Below the pieces are notes generated by a model that saw nothing but the letters and a program-made list of their open reading frames with translations, did not search any database and was not told where the DNA came from. A stretch of DNA of 64,000 nt from Nocardioides sp. Root1257 (GTDB lineage Bacteria; Actinomycetota; Actinomycetes; Propionibacteriales; Nocardioidaceae): the NCBI RefSeq assembly GCF_001425175.1, contig NZ_LMDV01000013.1, positions 50,218 through 114,217 on the forward strand. The letters are read 5' to 3'. A program made the position numbers and the translations under genes. This document shows, one piece after another, positions 40,528-48,705 of the stretch; the stretch's first letter is position 1, and each line of letters begins with the position of its first letter.

Positions 40528-41900
40528 CCGGGCGGCTGAGCCTGCGGGCACGGGCGACCCTCCTCGGCACCGTGGTGGCGACCGTGCTCCTCGCGGTCGG
40601 TGCGGTGCTGCTCGTCTCGACGCTCGAGAGCCGCCTGACCGACGCCAGCGACCAGCTGTCCCGGTCGCGGGTCGTCGACCTGCTCGACCTCGCTCGCACC
40701 GGCGACCTCCCCAGCGAGCTGCGCAACGTGGACGACAACGGGGTCGCCCAGGTCGTCGGGTCCGACGGCGAGGTGGTGGCCGCGTCCCCGAACATCGACG
40801 GCCGCCCGGCAGTCGCCGACCTCGAGGCAGGTGCGTCGCCACGGACCAGCACCTTCCGGGCACCGGACGACGCCGAGATGGAGACCTACCGCTTCTGGTA
40901 CGCCTCCGGCCCGAGCCCGGAGGGCCCGGTGACCGTCTACGTCGGCAACAGCCTCGAGTCGGTGACGGAGGCGTCGGCCGCGCTGCGACGCTCGCTGTGG
41001 ATCGGGGTCCCGTGCGTCGTCGCGGCACTCGCGCTGGTCATCTGGCTCCTCCTCGGCCGCGCGCTCGGCCGGCTGGACCGGATCCGCGCGGAGGTCGACC
41101 GGATCTCGGCCGAGAACCTCGACAGCCGCGTCGCCGGCGACGGGGTCGACGACGAGGTCGGACGACTCGCCGCGACCATGAACGCGATGCTGGAGCGGCT
41201 CGATGCCGCCGCCCGGCGGCAGCGCGACTTCATCGCCGACGTCTCCCACGACCTCCAGAGCCCGCTGGCCGCCCAGCGCGTCGCCGTGGAGCTCGCGCTG
41301 CTCCAGCCGGAGCAGGCCGACGTCCAGCGGCTCGGGTCGGAGGTCCTGGCGTCCGCCGAGACGATGGAGCGGCTGGTCCAGGACCTCCTCGTGCTCGCAT
41401 CGGTCGACGACGGTGCGGTGCCGCGGTCCACGCTGCTCGACCTCGACGAGCTGGTGCTCGAGGAGGCCGTGCGCAGCCGGCTCGGGGCACGTGTCAGCAT
41501 CGACACCACGGAGGTCTCGGGGGCGCCGGCGTACGCGAGCGCCGACGACGTACGCCGGATCGTGCGCAACCTCCTCGACAACGGGGTCGCCCACGCGTCG
41601 TCGCGGGTCTGCCTGGCGGTCGGCGTCGACGGAGGGTGGGCCAGGCTCGACGTCGTCGACGACGGTCCGGGCGTGCCGGCCGAGCACCGCGACCGGGTCT
41701 TCGACCGCTTCCACCGGGTCGAGGCTGCCCGCCCCCACGACTCGGGCAGCGGGCTCGGTCTCGCGATCGCGCGCAGCCTGGCGGAGCGCGCCGGAGGGCG
41801 GGTCGATCTGGTGGACTCCCCCGCCGGTGCGCACCTGCGGGTGCTGCTGCCGACCTCGCGGCCGGGGGCAGCACCACTCAGGCCGCGACCGCCCCGGTGA
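40524..41900 (+). CDS. Sensor histidine kinase (system 1)
   Basis: A 458-residue membrane kinase. Transmembrane segments at about 11-33 and 157-178 flank an extracytoplasmic sensor domain of about 120 residues; HAMP (about 179-232) and the dimerisation box DVSHDLQSPL with His242 follow. The ATP domain has NLLDNGVAHA, DDGPGVP and SGSGLGLAI. Note that the His box has Gln in place of the usual Arg (SHELRSP). The stimulus is unknown; the PepSY partner suggests an envelope signal. Its end overlaps convergent uppP by 23 bases. Confidence 0.96.
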   Translation: MTGRLSLRARATLLGTVVATVLLAVGAVLLVSTLESRLTDASDQLSRSRVVDLLDLARTGDLPSELRNVDDNGVAQVVGSDGEVVAASPNIDGRPAVADLEAGASPRTSTFRAPDDAEMETYRFWYASGPSPEGPVTVYVGNSLESVTEASAALRRSLWIGVPCVVAALALVIWLLLGRALGRLDRIRAEVDRISAENLDSRVAGDGVDDEVGRLAATMNAMLERLDAAARRQRDFIADVSHDLQSPLAAQRVAVELALLQPEQADVQRLGSEVLASAETMERLVQDLLVLASVDDGAVPRSTLLDLDELVLEEAVRSRLGARVSIDTTEVSGAPAYASADDVRRIVRNLLDNGVAHASSRVCLAVGVDGGWARLDVVDDGPGVPAEHRDRVFDRFHRVEAARPHDSGSGLGLAIARSLAERAGGRVDLVDSPAGAHLRVLLPTSRPGAAPLRPRPPR

Positions 41901-42708
41901 CGAGCAGCACGACGAGCAGCGCTGCGACGCCGAGGCGGTAGAAGACGAACAGGTCGAAGCTGTGCCGCGAGACGTAGCGCAGCAGCCAGGCGATCGTCGC
42001 GTAGGCGACGACGAACGAGACGACCGTCCCGACCACCACGGATCCGACGCCGACTCCCCCACCGACCGCGTCCTTGAGCTCGTAGATCCCCGCACCCGTG
42101 AGCGCCGGGATCGAGAGGAAGAACGAGAGTCGCGTGGCGGCCACCCGGTCGAGGCCGCGGATCAGCCCGGTCGAGATCGTCGCACCCGATCGCGAGAAGC
42201 CGGGGAAGAGCAGCGCCAGGACCTGCGCCGCACCGACGACGACGGCGTCGACGACTGTGATCTCGGACTCCGGCCGCGCGTGCGAGCCGATCCGGTCGGC
42301 CGCCCACATGAACGCGCTGCCCGCGACCAGCGCGGCGGCGACCACCCAGAGCGAGGCGAGCGGGCCGTCGATGAGTGGCTTGGCGAGCAGTCCGACGATG
42401 ACGACCGGGATCGTGGCCCAGACGATCCACCAGGCGAAGTGGTAGTCGGGGTCGGTCCGCCGTTCGCGGCTGGCGAGCCCGCGCACCCACGCCGTCGCGA
42501 GCCGGGCGATGTCCCGGGCGAAGTAGACGAGCACCGCGGCGATGGCACCCATCTGGATGACCGCCGTGAACCCGACGACGCTGTCGTCGGCCACGTCGAT
42601 GCCGAGCAGACCCTCCACGATCTTGAGGTGGCCGGTCGAGCTGACCGGGAGGAACTCCGTGAGACCTTCGACGACGCCGAGGACGACGGCCTGCCAGAGG
42701 TCGATCAC
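41878..42708 (-). CDS. uppP: Undecaprenyl-diphosphatase UppP/BacA
   Basis: A 276-residue integral membrane phosphatase that removes one phosphate from undecaprenyl diphosphate, renewing the carrier for peptidoglycan and other glycans. EGLTEFLPVSSTGHL (about 14-28) and FPGFSRSGATI are the active-site motifs. Its ATG overlaps the COG4705 gene stop by four bases, so it is expressed from the 43.5 kb box-type promoter. Confidence 0.96.
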   Translation of the reverse strand: MIDLWQAVVLGVVEGLTEFLPVSSTGHLKIVEGLLGIDVADDSVVGFTAVIQMGAIAAVLVYFARDIARLATAWVRGLASRERRTDPDYHFAWWIVWATIPVVIVGLLAKPLIDGPLASLWVVAAALVAGSAFMWAADRIGSHARPESEITVVDAVVVGAAQVLALLFPGFSRSGATISTGLIRGLDRVAATRLSFFLSIPALTGAGIYELKDAVGGGVGVGSVVVGTVVSFVVAYATIAWLLRYVSRHSFDLFVFYRLGVAALLVVLLVTGAVAA

Positions 42709-43526
42709 GCGTCGGCATCCACGGGGATCGGCCGCTGGATGTCGTGGCCCGAGCGGTGCGCGTAGGCGACGAGGGCGGCGATCGCCAGCACGAGGATCGC
42801 GGTCAGGCGCAGGTCACCGAAACCGAGCCCGCCACCGATGTCGTGGTCCTTGCCGATCCAGTCGGCGAACGAGGCGCCGAGCGGCCGGGTCAGCACGTAC
42901 GCCGTCCAGAAGCACAGGGTGGCGTTGACCCCCAGCCTCCAGGCGACCAGAGGCACCATCATCGCGGCGAGGAAGAGGAGGCCGGCCGCGAAGAAGCCGA
43001 GGTGCATCGTCAGGCCGACGAGGTCGCCGACGGCGGTGCCGAGGGCGAAGGTCGCCAGGACGGTGGCCCAGTAGAAGCGTTCGCGGCGGCGGGTGTCGAT
43101 GTGGTGGATCGACAGCGTCCCCTCGGACCGGTGCCACCACGTGAAGAGGACGGCGACCGCGGCCGCGTAGAACGCCGAGGTGACGTAGTACGACAGACCG
43201 GTCGCGACGTGCAGGACGTCGGCGACGATCGTGCCGAAGACCGCCACCATCGAGACGCAGAACCAGTACGTCGGGGCGTGGTAGCGGTCGCTGCGCAGCT
43301 GCAGCCACAGCGCGAGGAAGAAGCCGCCGACCCCGATGATCCCGCCCAGCACGAGGCTGGTCTCACCGAGACCGTCGGAGGCGGCCTCGCCCATGCCGGT
43401 GGTCAGCACCTTGATGACCCAGAAGAGGGCCGTGATCTCCGGGACCTTGGCGGCGACGGGCTCGAGGCGCGAGCGGCGGGAGCGGGTGGGCACGGGCGCG
43501 TCGAGCGCGTCGGGTGTCGAGGTCAC
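42705..43526 (-). CDS. COG4705-type membrane protein
   Basis: A 273-residue polytopic protein with about seven segments. Three internal repeats of a membrane helix ending in a Gly-Asp or similar pair are visible: FWVIKVLTTGMGEAASD, FYWATVLATFALGTAVGD and FWTAYVLTRPLGASFADW. A second COG4705 gene lies at 57.8 kb. Function unknown; its coupling to uppP suggests lipid-carrier or envelope homeostasis. GTG at 43526 is set by the six-base leaderless spacing after TAGCGT. Confidence 0.85.
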   Translation of the reverse strand: MTSTPDALDAPVPTRSRRSRLEPVAAKVPEITALFWVIKVLTTGMGEAASDGLGETSLVLGGIIGVGGFFLALWLQLRSDRYHAPTYWFCVSMVAVFGTIVADVLHVATGLSYYVTSAFYAAAVAVLFTWWHRSEGTLSIHHIDTRRRERFYWATVLATFALGTAVGDLVGLTMHLGFFAAGLLFLAAMMVPLVAWRLGVNATLCFWTAYVLTRPLGASFADWIGKDHDIGGGLGFGDLRLTAILVLAIAALVAYAHRSGHDIQRPIPVDADA

Positions 43527-43532
43527 GGCCGC

Positions 43533-43563
43533 ACGCTAGGGACCACTTCCTGCACGCAACCTG
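43533..43563 (-). promoter_or_regulatory. Box-type promoter of COG4705-uppP unit
   Basis: Minus strand: CAGG at 43563-43560 and 43552-43549, 11 bases apart; ten bases; TAGCGT at 43538-43533; six bases to GTG 43526. Confidence 0.85.
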
Positions 43564-43585
43564 ACTGCTGCCGCGACGTCCGGCT

Positions 43586-43609
43586 CGGCGGGCGGCCATC
43601 CGCCCGCCG
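43586..43609 (-). terminator. Terminator after acidic secreted protein gene
   Basis: CGGCGGGCGG-CCAT-CCGCCCGCCG, a perfect 10-bp hairpin with a four-base loop just after the stop of the leftward gene at 43612. It also insulates the COG4705 promoter next to it. Confidence 0.75.
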
Positions 43610-43611
43610 GG

Positions 43612-43914
43612 TCAGTCGGCCGTCTCGCCGTCACCGTCGCCGGCGTCGCTGGCGTCCTGGTGACCGGGCTCGTTCGGGTTGGCGTCCGGACCGGTGTCGG
43701 TGGCGTCGTCGTTCGTCTCGGCCTCCCCGGCGCCGTCGACCTCGCCGACCTCGGTCGCGTCGTCGACCTCGCCGTCGCCGTCCGACTTCTCGGTCTGCGA
43801 GTGTCCGGAGCCGCGCGGCGAGTCGGCGGTCGCCGTCATCACGCCGCCGATGCCGACGGCACCGATGACCGCGATTGCGGCGACCAGGGCCGCGTTGCGC
43901 CTGAGGTTCTTCAT
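43612..43914 (-). CDS. Small acidic secreted protein
   Basis: A 100-residue protein: signal peptide or membrane anchor (RRNAALVAAIAVIGAVGIGGVM) followed by an almost entirely Asp/Glu/Gly/Asn tail, e.g. EKSDGDGEVDDATEVGEVDG and PDANPNEPGHQD. Such tails can bind divalent cations, but that is a guess. Divergent from the second two-component system, like PepSY is to the first. AGGAGG ribosome site upstream, with a 33-base leader. Confidence 0.8.
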   Translation of the reverse strand: MKNLRRNAALVAAIAVIGAVGIGGVMTATADSPRGSGHSQTEKSDGDGEVDDATEVGEVDGAGEAETNDDATDTGPDANPNEPGHQDASDAGDGDGETAD

Positions 43915-43947
43915 GGTTCCTCCTGTGGGATCTGATGTGACACCACC

Positions 43948-43978
43948 ACTGTCGACCGGAGCCGCTGTGAGCCCGCTG
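43948..43978 (-). promoter_or_regulatory. Box-type promoter of acidic protein gene
   Basis: Minus strand: CAGC at 43978-43975 and 43967-43964, 11 bases apart (the second lies in TCACAGC, identical to the M. tuberculosis PhoP half-site); ten bases; GACAGT at 43953-43948. Confidence 0.7.
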
Positions 43979-43986
43979 AGAGAACC

Positions 43987-44017
43987 TGAGAGCGCTGTCA
44001 GGTGGATGCGTCACCCT
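43987..44017 (+). promoter_or_regulatory. Box-type promoter of second two-component system
   Basis: TGAG at 43987 and TCAGG at 43998 are 11 bases apart, with further TGAG copies at 43968 and 43977; the -10 CACCCT (44012-44017) follows nine bases after, then six to GTG. Weaker fit than the others. Confidence 0.55.
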
Positions 44018-44023
44018 GGGCGC

Positions 44024-44701
44024 GTGCGGGTGCTGCTGGTGGAGGACGAGCGAACGCTGGCGCGCGCCCTGGCGCGCGGCCTGACCGCCGAGGGGCTGCT
44101 CACCGACGTCGAGCACGACGGTCGGTCCGGGCTGGCGAGCGCCCTGTCCACGTCGTACGACGTGGTGGTGCTCGACATCATGCTGCCCGGGCTGAACGGC
44201 TACGACGTGTGCAAGAAGATGCGCGAGGCCAACGTCTGGACGCCGGTCCTGATGCTCAGCGCCAAGGACGGCGACTACGACCAGGTCGACGCCTTCGACC
44301 TGGGGGCGGACGACTACATGGTGAAGCCGTTCTCGTTCGCGGTCCTGGTCGCGCGGCTGCGCGCCCTGATCCGACGCGGCGTCGTGGAGCGGCCCCCGAT
44401 CCTGACGGCCGGCGACCTGCACCTCGATCCGGCGACCAGGGTCGTGGGTCGCGGGGAGGTCGAGCTGTCGCTGACCCCACGTGAGTTCGGGCTGCTGCAC
44501 TTCCTGATGCGGCACAAGGGCCTGGTCGTCTCGAAGCTGGACATCCTCCAGGCGGTCTGGGACGTCCATCACGACGGTGCCGACAACCTGGTGGAGGTCT
44601 ACATCCGCTACCTGCGCCGCAAGGTCGACGTCCCGTTCGACCGCTCCTCGATCCAGACGGTCCGCGGCTCCGGCTACCGGCTCGCGAGCGACGGCGGGTG
44701 A
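44024..44701 (+). CDS. OmpR-family response regulator (system 2)
   Basis: A 225-residue regulator with Asp51 as phospho-acceptor (LDIMLPG), Lys101 (MVKPFSF) and a winged-helix domain ending YIRYLRRKVDVPFDRSSIQTVRGSGYRL. Strongly similar to system 1 across the recognition helix (NLVEVYIRYLRRKVD versus NIVEVYVRQLRQRVD), so shared binding sites are plausible. Overlaps its kinase gene by four bases. Confidence 0.96.
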   Translation: MRVLLVEDERTLARALARGLTAEGLLTDVEHDGRSGLASALSTSYDVVVLDIMLPGLNGYDVCKKMREANVWTPVLMLSAKDGDYDQVDAFDLGADDYMVKPFSFAVLVARLRALIRRGVVERPPILTAGDLHLDPATRVVGRGEVELSLTPREFGLLHFLMRHKGLVVSKLDILQAVWDVHHDGADNLVEVYIRYLRRKVDVPFDRSSIQTVRGSGYRLASDGG

Positions 44702-46056
44702 GCCGGATGTCGCGCGGGCGCAGCGTGTCGGTCCGGATGCGGACGGCGATCGCCGCCTCCGTCGCCGTGGCGGTGGCCCTGCTGATCGTGTCCGTCGCGG
44801 GCGTCGTCCACCAGCGCCACCAGCTGATCGACGGCGTGGCCGTCGTCGCGCAGGACCAGGCCGAGACCGTGGCCGCGGCGATGGCGGACGGCGCCGCACC
44901 TGACTCGGCCGTCCAGACCCCGGCGGGCGGCGAGTCGGTGCTGATCCAGGTCCTCGACGCGGACGGCACGGTGCTCGCCGCGAGCCACTCGCTCGAGGGT
45001 GAGCCAGCGCTGGTGGACGCCGCGGGGGTCACCGAGCCGACCCGGCACGTGCTCTCCGGTCTCGACGGTGAGGAGGACCGCTACCTGGTGGTCGTCGCGC
45101 CGGCCAGCGACGGACGGTCGGTCCTGGCGGCGCAGAGCCTGGAGACGGTCGACAACGCCACCCGGTCGACGATCGGGCTGCTGGCGGTCGGCGACCCGCT
45201 GCTGGTGCTGCTCGTCGCGCTCCTGACCTACGTCCTGGTCGGCCGCGCGCTGCGCCCGGTCGAGTCGCTGCGTGCCCAGGCCGCCGAGGTCACGGCCGCG
45301 GACCTGTCCGCGCGGCTCCCGGTCCCGACGACGGGTGACGAGGTCGAGCGGCTGTCCGTGACCCTCAACGAGATGCTGGCCCGCCTCGAGAGGTCCGCCG
45401 ACGCGCAACGGCGCTTCGTGGCCGACGCCTCGCACGAGCTGCGCAGCCCGGTCGCCACCATCCGCACCCTGCACGAGGTCGCGGACGCCGCCGGCGACCG
45501 GGCCGACTGGCCCGCGGTGTCCGCCGACGTGCTCTCCGAGACCGCACGCCTGGAGCGGCTGGTCGCCGACCTGCTCCTGCTCGCCCGGTCGGGGTCGACC
45601 GCGCCGCCGTCGTACGAGCTGCTCGACCTGAGCGAGGTCGTGCGCGCGGAGGCCGGGCGGGCCCGCCGCGTCGCCGTCACCTGCGACGTCGCGCCCGACG
45701 TGCTCGTCCTCGGCAACCCGGACGCCCTGGCGCGCGCCACCCGCAACCTGCTCGACAACGCCGAGCGACACACCCACACCCTGCTGGAGGTCACCCTGAC
45801 CTCCACCGGTACGACGGCGCACCTCCGGGTCCGCGACGACGGCGACGGCGTGCCGGCCGCGGACCGGGAGCGGATCTTCGACCGGTTCGTGCGCCTCGAC
45901 GAGGCGCGAGCCCGCGACGACGGCGGGACCGGTCTCGGGCTGGCCATCACCCGGCTGCTGGTGCAGGAGCACGGCGGCGCGATCCGGCTCGACGACACCG
46001 GCAGCCCGGGCGCGGAGTTCGTGATCGACCTGCCCCGGGTGTCACCCGACGCCTGA
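44698..46056 (+). CDS. Sensor histidine kinase (system 2)
   Basis: A 452-residue membrane kinase with two transmembrane segments (about 16-38 and 160-182), an extracytoplasmic domain of about 120 residues, HAMP, the box DASHELRSPV with His246, and ATP-binding NLLDNAERH, DDGDGVP and GGTGLGLAI motifs. The signal is unknown. GTG start within the regulator stop. Confidence 0.96.
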   Translation: MSRMSRGRSVSVRMRTAIAASVAVAVALLIVSVAGVVHQRHQLIDGVAVVAQDQAETVAAAMADGAAPDSAVQTPAGGESVLIQVLDADGTVLAASHSLEGEPALVDAAGVTEPTRHVLSGLDGEEDRYLVVVAPASDGRSVLAAQSLETVDNATRSTIGLLAVGDPLLVLLVALLTYVLVGRALRPVESLRAQAAEVTAADLSARLPVPTTGDEVERLSVTLNEMLARLERSADAQRRFVADASHELRSPVATIRTLHEVADAAGDRADWPAVSADVLSETARLERLVADLLLLARSGSTAPPSYELLDLSEVVRAEAGRARRVAVTCDVAPDVLVLGNPDALARATRNLLDNAERHTHTLLEVTLTSTGTTAHLRVRDDGDGVPAADRERIFDRFVRLDEARARDDGGTGLGLAITRLLVQEHGGAIRLDDTGSPGAEFVIDLPRVSPDA

Positions 46057-46067
46057 GCCCGCGCAGT

Positions 46068-46098
46068 CAGGTCCCTGGCAGGTCGCGGTTCCTACGGT
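46068..46098 (+). promoter_or_regulatory. Box-type promoter of DedA gene
   Basis: CAGG at 46068 and 46079; ten bases; TACGGT (46093-46098); six bases to GTG 46105. Confidence 0.85.
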
Positions 46099-46104
46099 CA
46101 CGAC

Positions 46105-46773
46105 GTGATCCCGTCCCTGACGCCGTTCCTGACCGGCCTCGGCCCCGCCGCCCTGCTCGTCGTGATGGCGATCGTCTTCGCCGAGACCGGCCTCCTGCTC
46201 GGCTTCTTCCTGCCGGGCGACTCGCTGCTCTTCACGGTCGGGGTGCTGACCTCGGCCGGCGTGCTCGGACTGCCGTTCGGGGTCGTGGCGCTCGGCGTCC
46301 TCGTGGCCGCGTTCGTGGGTGACCAGGTCGGCTACCTCATCGGGCGGCGCGGCGGTCCGCGCGTCTTCAACCGCCCCGAGTCGCGGCTCTTCTCCCAGGC
46401 GCACGCCGACCGGGCCCAGGCGTTCTTCGCCCGGCACGGCTCCAAGGCCGTCGTGCTGGCCCGCTTCGTGCCGGTCGTGCGCACCTTCGCGCCGGTGGTC
46501 GCCGGCGTCGGACGGATGCCGTACCGCCGGTTCCTCGTCTACAACCTCATCGGCGCCCTCACCTGGGGCGTCGGCGTGCTGACGGCCGGCTACTTCCTCG
46601 GCGGCGTGCCGTTCGTGGCGGACCACGTGGAGCTCATCGTCCTGGCCGTCGTCGCCGTCTCGGTCGTGCCGGTCGTCGTCGCTGGTCTGCGGCACCGCGC
46701 CCGTGCGGGACGCTCGGGCGGCACGACCTCCGAGGTCAGCCGCGAGGCAGTCGGATCACGAACCGGCTGCTGA
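46105..46773 (+). CDS. DedA-family membrane protein
   Basis: A 222-residue protein of the SNARE-associated/DedA family with FAETGLLLGFFLPGDSLLFTVG and ARFVPVVRTFAPVVAGVGRMPYRRF. Some DedA proteins (UptA type) bring undecaprenyl phosphate back across the membrane; others act in lipid flipping and membrane potential. Which applies here is unknown, but uppP and PAP2 genes share its regulation. Its 3' end overlaps the convergent kinase gene by 38 bases. Confidence 0.93.
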   Translation: MIPSLTPFLTGLGPAALLVVMAIVFAETGLLLGFFLPGDSLLFTVGVLTSAGVLGLPFGVVALGVLVAAFVGDQVGYLIGRRGGPRVFNRPESRLFSQAHADRAQAFFARHGSKAVVLARFVPVVRTFAPVVAGVGRMPYRRFLVYNLIGALTWGVGVLTAGYFLGGVPFVADHVELIVLAVVAVSVVPVVVAGLRHRARAGRSGGTTSEVSREAVGSRTGC

Positions 46774-48049
46774 CGTCGTCAGGCGCCACGGCGACGTCGC
46801 CGCCGACCGTGCGCGCGATCCGGCGGGCGATGGCGAGTCCGAGACCCGCTCCCGACCCGGAGGCCGACGTACGCCCCGGCTCGAAGATTCGCTCCGCCTC
46901 GTCGCGGGCCACACCCGGCCCGTCGTCGTCGACGTAGATCTCGATCGCGCCGGGCGTCTGGCTGGCGGTGATGTCCACACGCGTGCGCGCGAACCGCAAG
47001 GCGTTCTCGACGACCGGGCTGAGCGCGCGGACGGCGAGCGCGTGCGGCAGTCCGAGCCGCGCCTCCGCCACGTCGACGCCGAGCGTCACCTCGCTCGGGC
47101 CGGCGTGCTCGGCTACGTCGCGGAGCACCTCGGTCAGCGAGCAGTGCGACGCCGTCACGATCTGCGCCTCGTTGCGGGCAAGCTCCAGCAGCGCGGTGAT
47201 GGTCGCCGACATCCGCTGGCTGGCGGCCGAGATCTCCTCGACGTCGCGCTGCGCCTCCGCAGGCAGGATGTCGCGCAGCAGGATCAGGTCGGCCATGCCC
47301 TGGATGGTGGTCAGCGGCGTCCGGAGCTCGTGGGCGAGCTCGGAGGTCAACCGCTGCTCGGACCGGATCGCGGAGGCGACCTTCTCGAGGAGCTGGTCGA
47401 GCGTCGCGGCCAGCGCACTGAGCTCGTTGTCCGGCTCGCCGAGGTCGAAGCGGCGACTGAGGTCGTGCTCGCTCCACTCGGCAGCGGTCTCGGCCATCAC
47501 CGCTACGGGACGCAGCGCGCGCCGGGTGGTCCACGCAGCGATCGCGGCGGCCGCGACCGTCGTCAGCAGACCGGTCACCAGGGTGACGATCAGGGCGAGC
47601 CGCTCCGCCTCCTCGTACGGCTCCAGCCGCTCGGTCACGATGACGACGCCGGACGCGCCGCCGGTCGCCGTGAACGGGTCGGCCAGGATGCGCCCGTGCT
47701 CCGCATGGGTCTCGACGGTCTTGGTGTCGACCGTCGACAGGTCTCCGTAGTGCTCGCTGAGGCTGTCGGGCGGGTCGCCCGCGACCAGGGTGCCCTGGTC
47801 GTCGTACACCGCGACGCCGGCGTCCAGCTGGGTGCTCGGGACGACCAGCTCGCCGTCGGGACCGGTGGAGGCGGAGCTGATCACGGCGTCGGCCCGGTCC
47901 TGCAGGACGCGGTCGACGTCGCTGTTGGTGATCCGGGCGAGCACCAGCTGGACGACCAGGGTGAGGAGCAGCATCGCGACCGCCGTGATGCCCGCGGTCA
48001 GCACGACGATCTGCCGGCGGAACGACCGCGGCGGCCGGGGCCACCTCAC
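46736..48049 (-). CDS. Sensor histidine kinase (system 3)
   Basis: A 437-residue membrane kinase: segments at about 14-40 and 152-174, extracytoplasmic domain of about 110 residues, HAMP, ELAHELRTPLTTIQ with His240, NALRFART, DDGPGVA and GSGAGLGLAIARR. Unusually its regulator gene comes first; start overlaps the regulator stop by four bases. Confidence 0.95.
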   Translation of the reverse strand: MRWPRPPRSFRRQIVVLTAGITAVAMLLLTLVVQLVLARITNSDVDRVLQDRADAVISSASTGPDGELVVPSTQLDAGVAVYDDQGTLVAGDPPDSLSEHYGDLSTVDTKTVETHAEHGRILADPFTATGGASGVVIVTERLEPYEEAERLALIVTLVTGLLTTVAAAAIAAWTTRRALRPVAVMAETAAEWSEHDLSRRFDLGEPDNELSALAATLDQLLEKVASAIRSEQRLTSELAHELRTPLTTIQGMADLILLRDILPAEAQRDVEEISAASQRMSATITALLELARNEAQIVTASHCSLTEVLRDVAEHAGPSEVTLGVDVAEARLGLPHALAVRALSPVVENALRFARTRVDITASQTPGAIEIYVDDDGPGVARDEAERIFEPGRTSASGSGAGLGLAIARRIARTVGGDVAVAPDDVSSRFVIRLPRG

Positions 48050-48705
48050 CGGATGCGGAACCCGACGCCGCGCACCGTCTCGATCGAGACCGGCGAGCCG
48101 ATCGACTCGAGCTTGGTCCGGATCCGGCGCATGAAGGAGTCCACGGTGTTCTCGGCCACGACGGCTCCTTCCGGCCAGGCTGCCGCGATCACGGTACGCC
48201 GCCGCACCACCTCGTCGGGCCGGGACGTGATGGCGGCCAGCATCCGGAACTCGGTCGGCGTCAGCAGCACCTCGCCCGACGGCGTCCGCGCCGCGTGGCG
48301 GGCCGGGTCGAGGTCGAGGCCCGCGGTCGTGGACAGCGGCGGCCGGCCGCGTCGGCCCAACGCCTCGAGCCGGGCGATCAGCTCCTTGAGCTCGAACGGC
48401 TTGGCGACGTAGTCGTCACCGCCCGCACCGAAGCCGGCCAGCCGGTCGTGGGTCGCACCGAGCGCGGTGAGGAAGAGGACGGGCGCGTTCTGCCCGGCGG
48501 AGCGCAGCGCCTGGCAGACGTCGCGACCGTCGGAGTCGGGCAGCCCGATGTCGACGACCATGACGTCGATGCCGCTGTCGGCACCGAACAGCCGCAGGGC
48601 CTCTCCCCCGTCGTGCGCCATCACCGTCTCGTGGCCCGCGAACCGCAGCGCCTCGGCGAGGAGCCGGCGGATGGCCGGGTCGTCCTCACACACTCCGATG
48701 ATCAT
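48046..48705 (-). CDS. OmpR-family response regulator (system 3)
   Basis: A 219-residue regulator with EDD (7-9), Asp52 (VVDIGLPDSDG), Lys102 (VAKPFEL) and a winged-helix output ending FMRRIRTKLESIGSPVSIETVRGVGFRIR. Recognition helix less like systems 1 and 2. ATG 48705 is chosen because it is seven bases from GAGAAT in the box-type promoter; ATG 48714 is the alternative. Confidence 0.95.
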   Translation of the reverse strand: MIIGVCEDDPAIRRLLAEALRFAGHETVMAHDGGEALRLFGADSGIDVMVVDIGLPDSDGRDVCQALRSAGQNAPVLFLTALGATHDRLAGFGAGGDDYVAKPFELKELIARLEALGRRGRPPLSTTAGLDLDPARHAARTPSGEVLLTPTEFRMLAAITSRPDEVVRRRTVIAAAWPEGAVVAENTVDSFMRRIRTKLESIGSPVSIETVRGVGFRIR

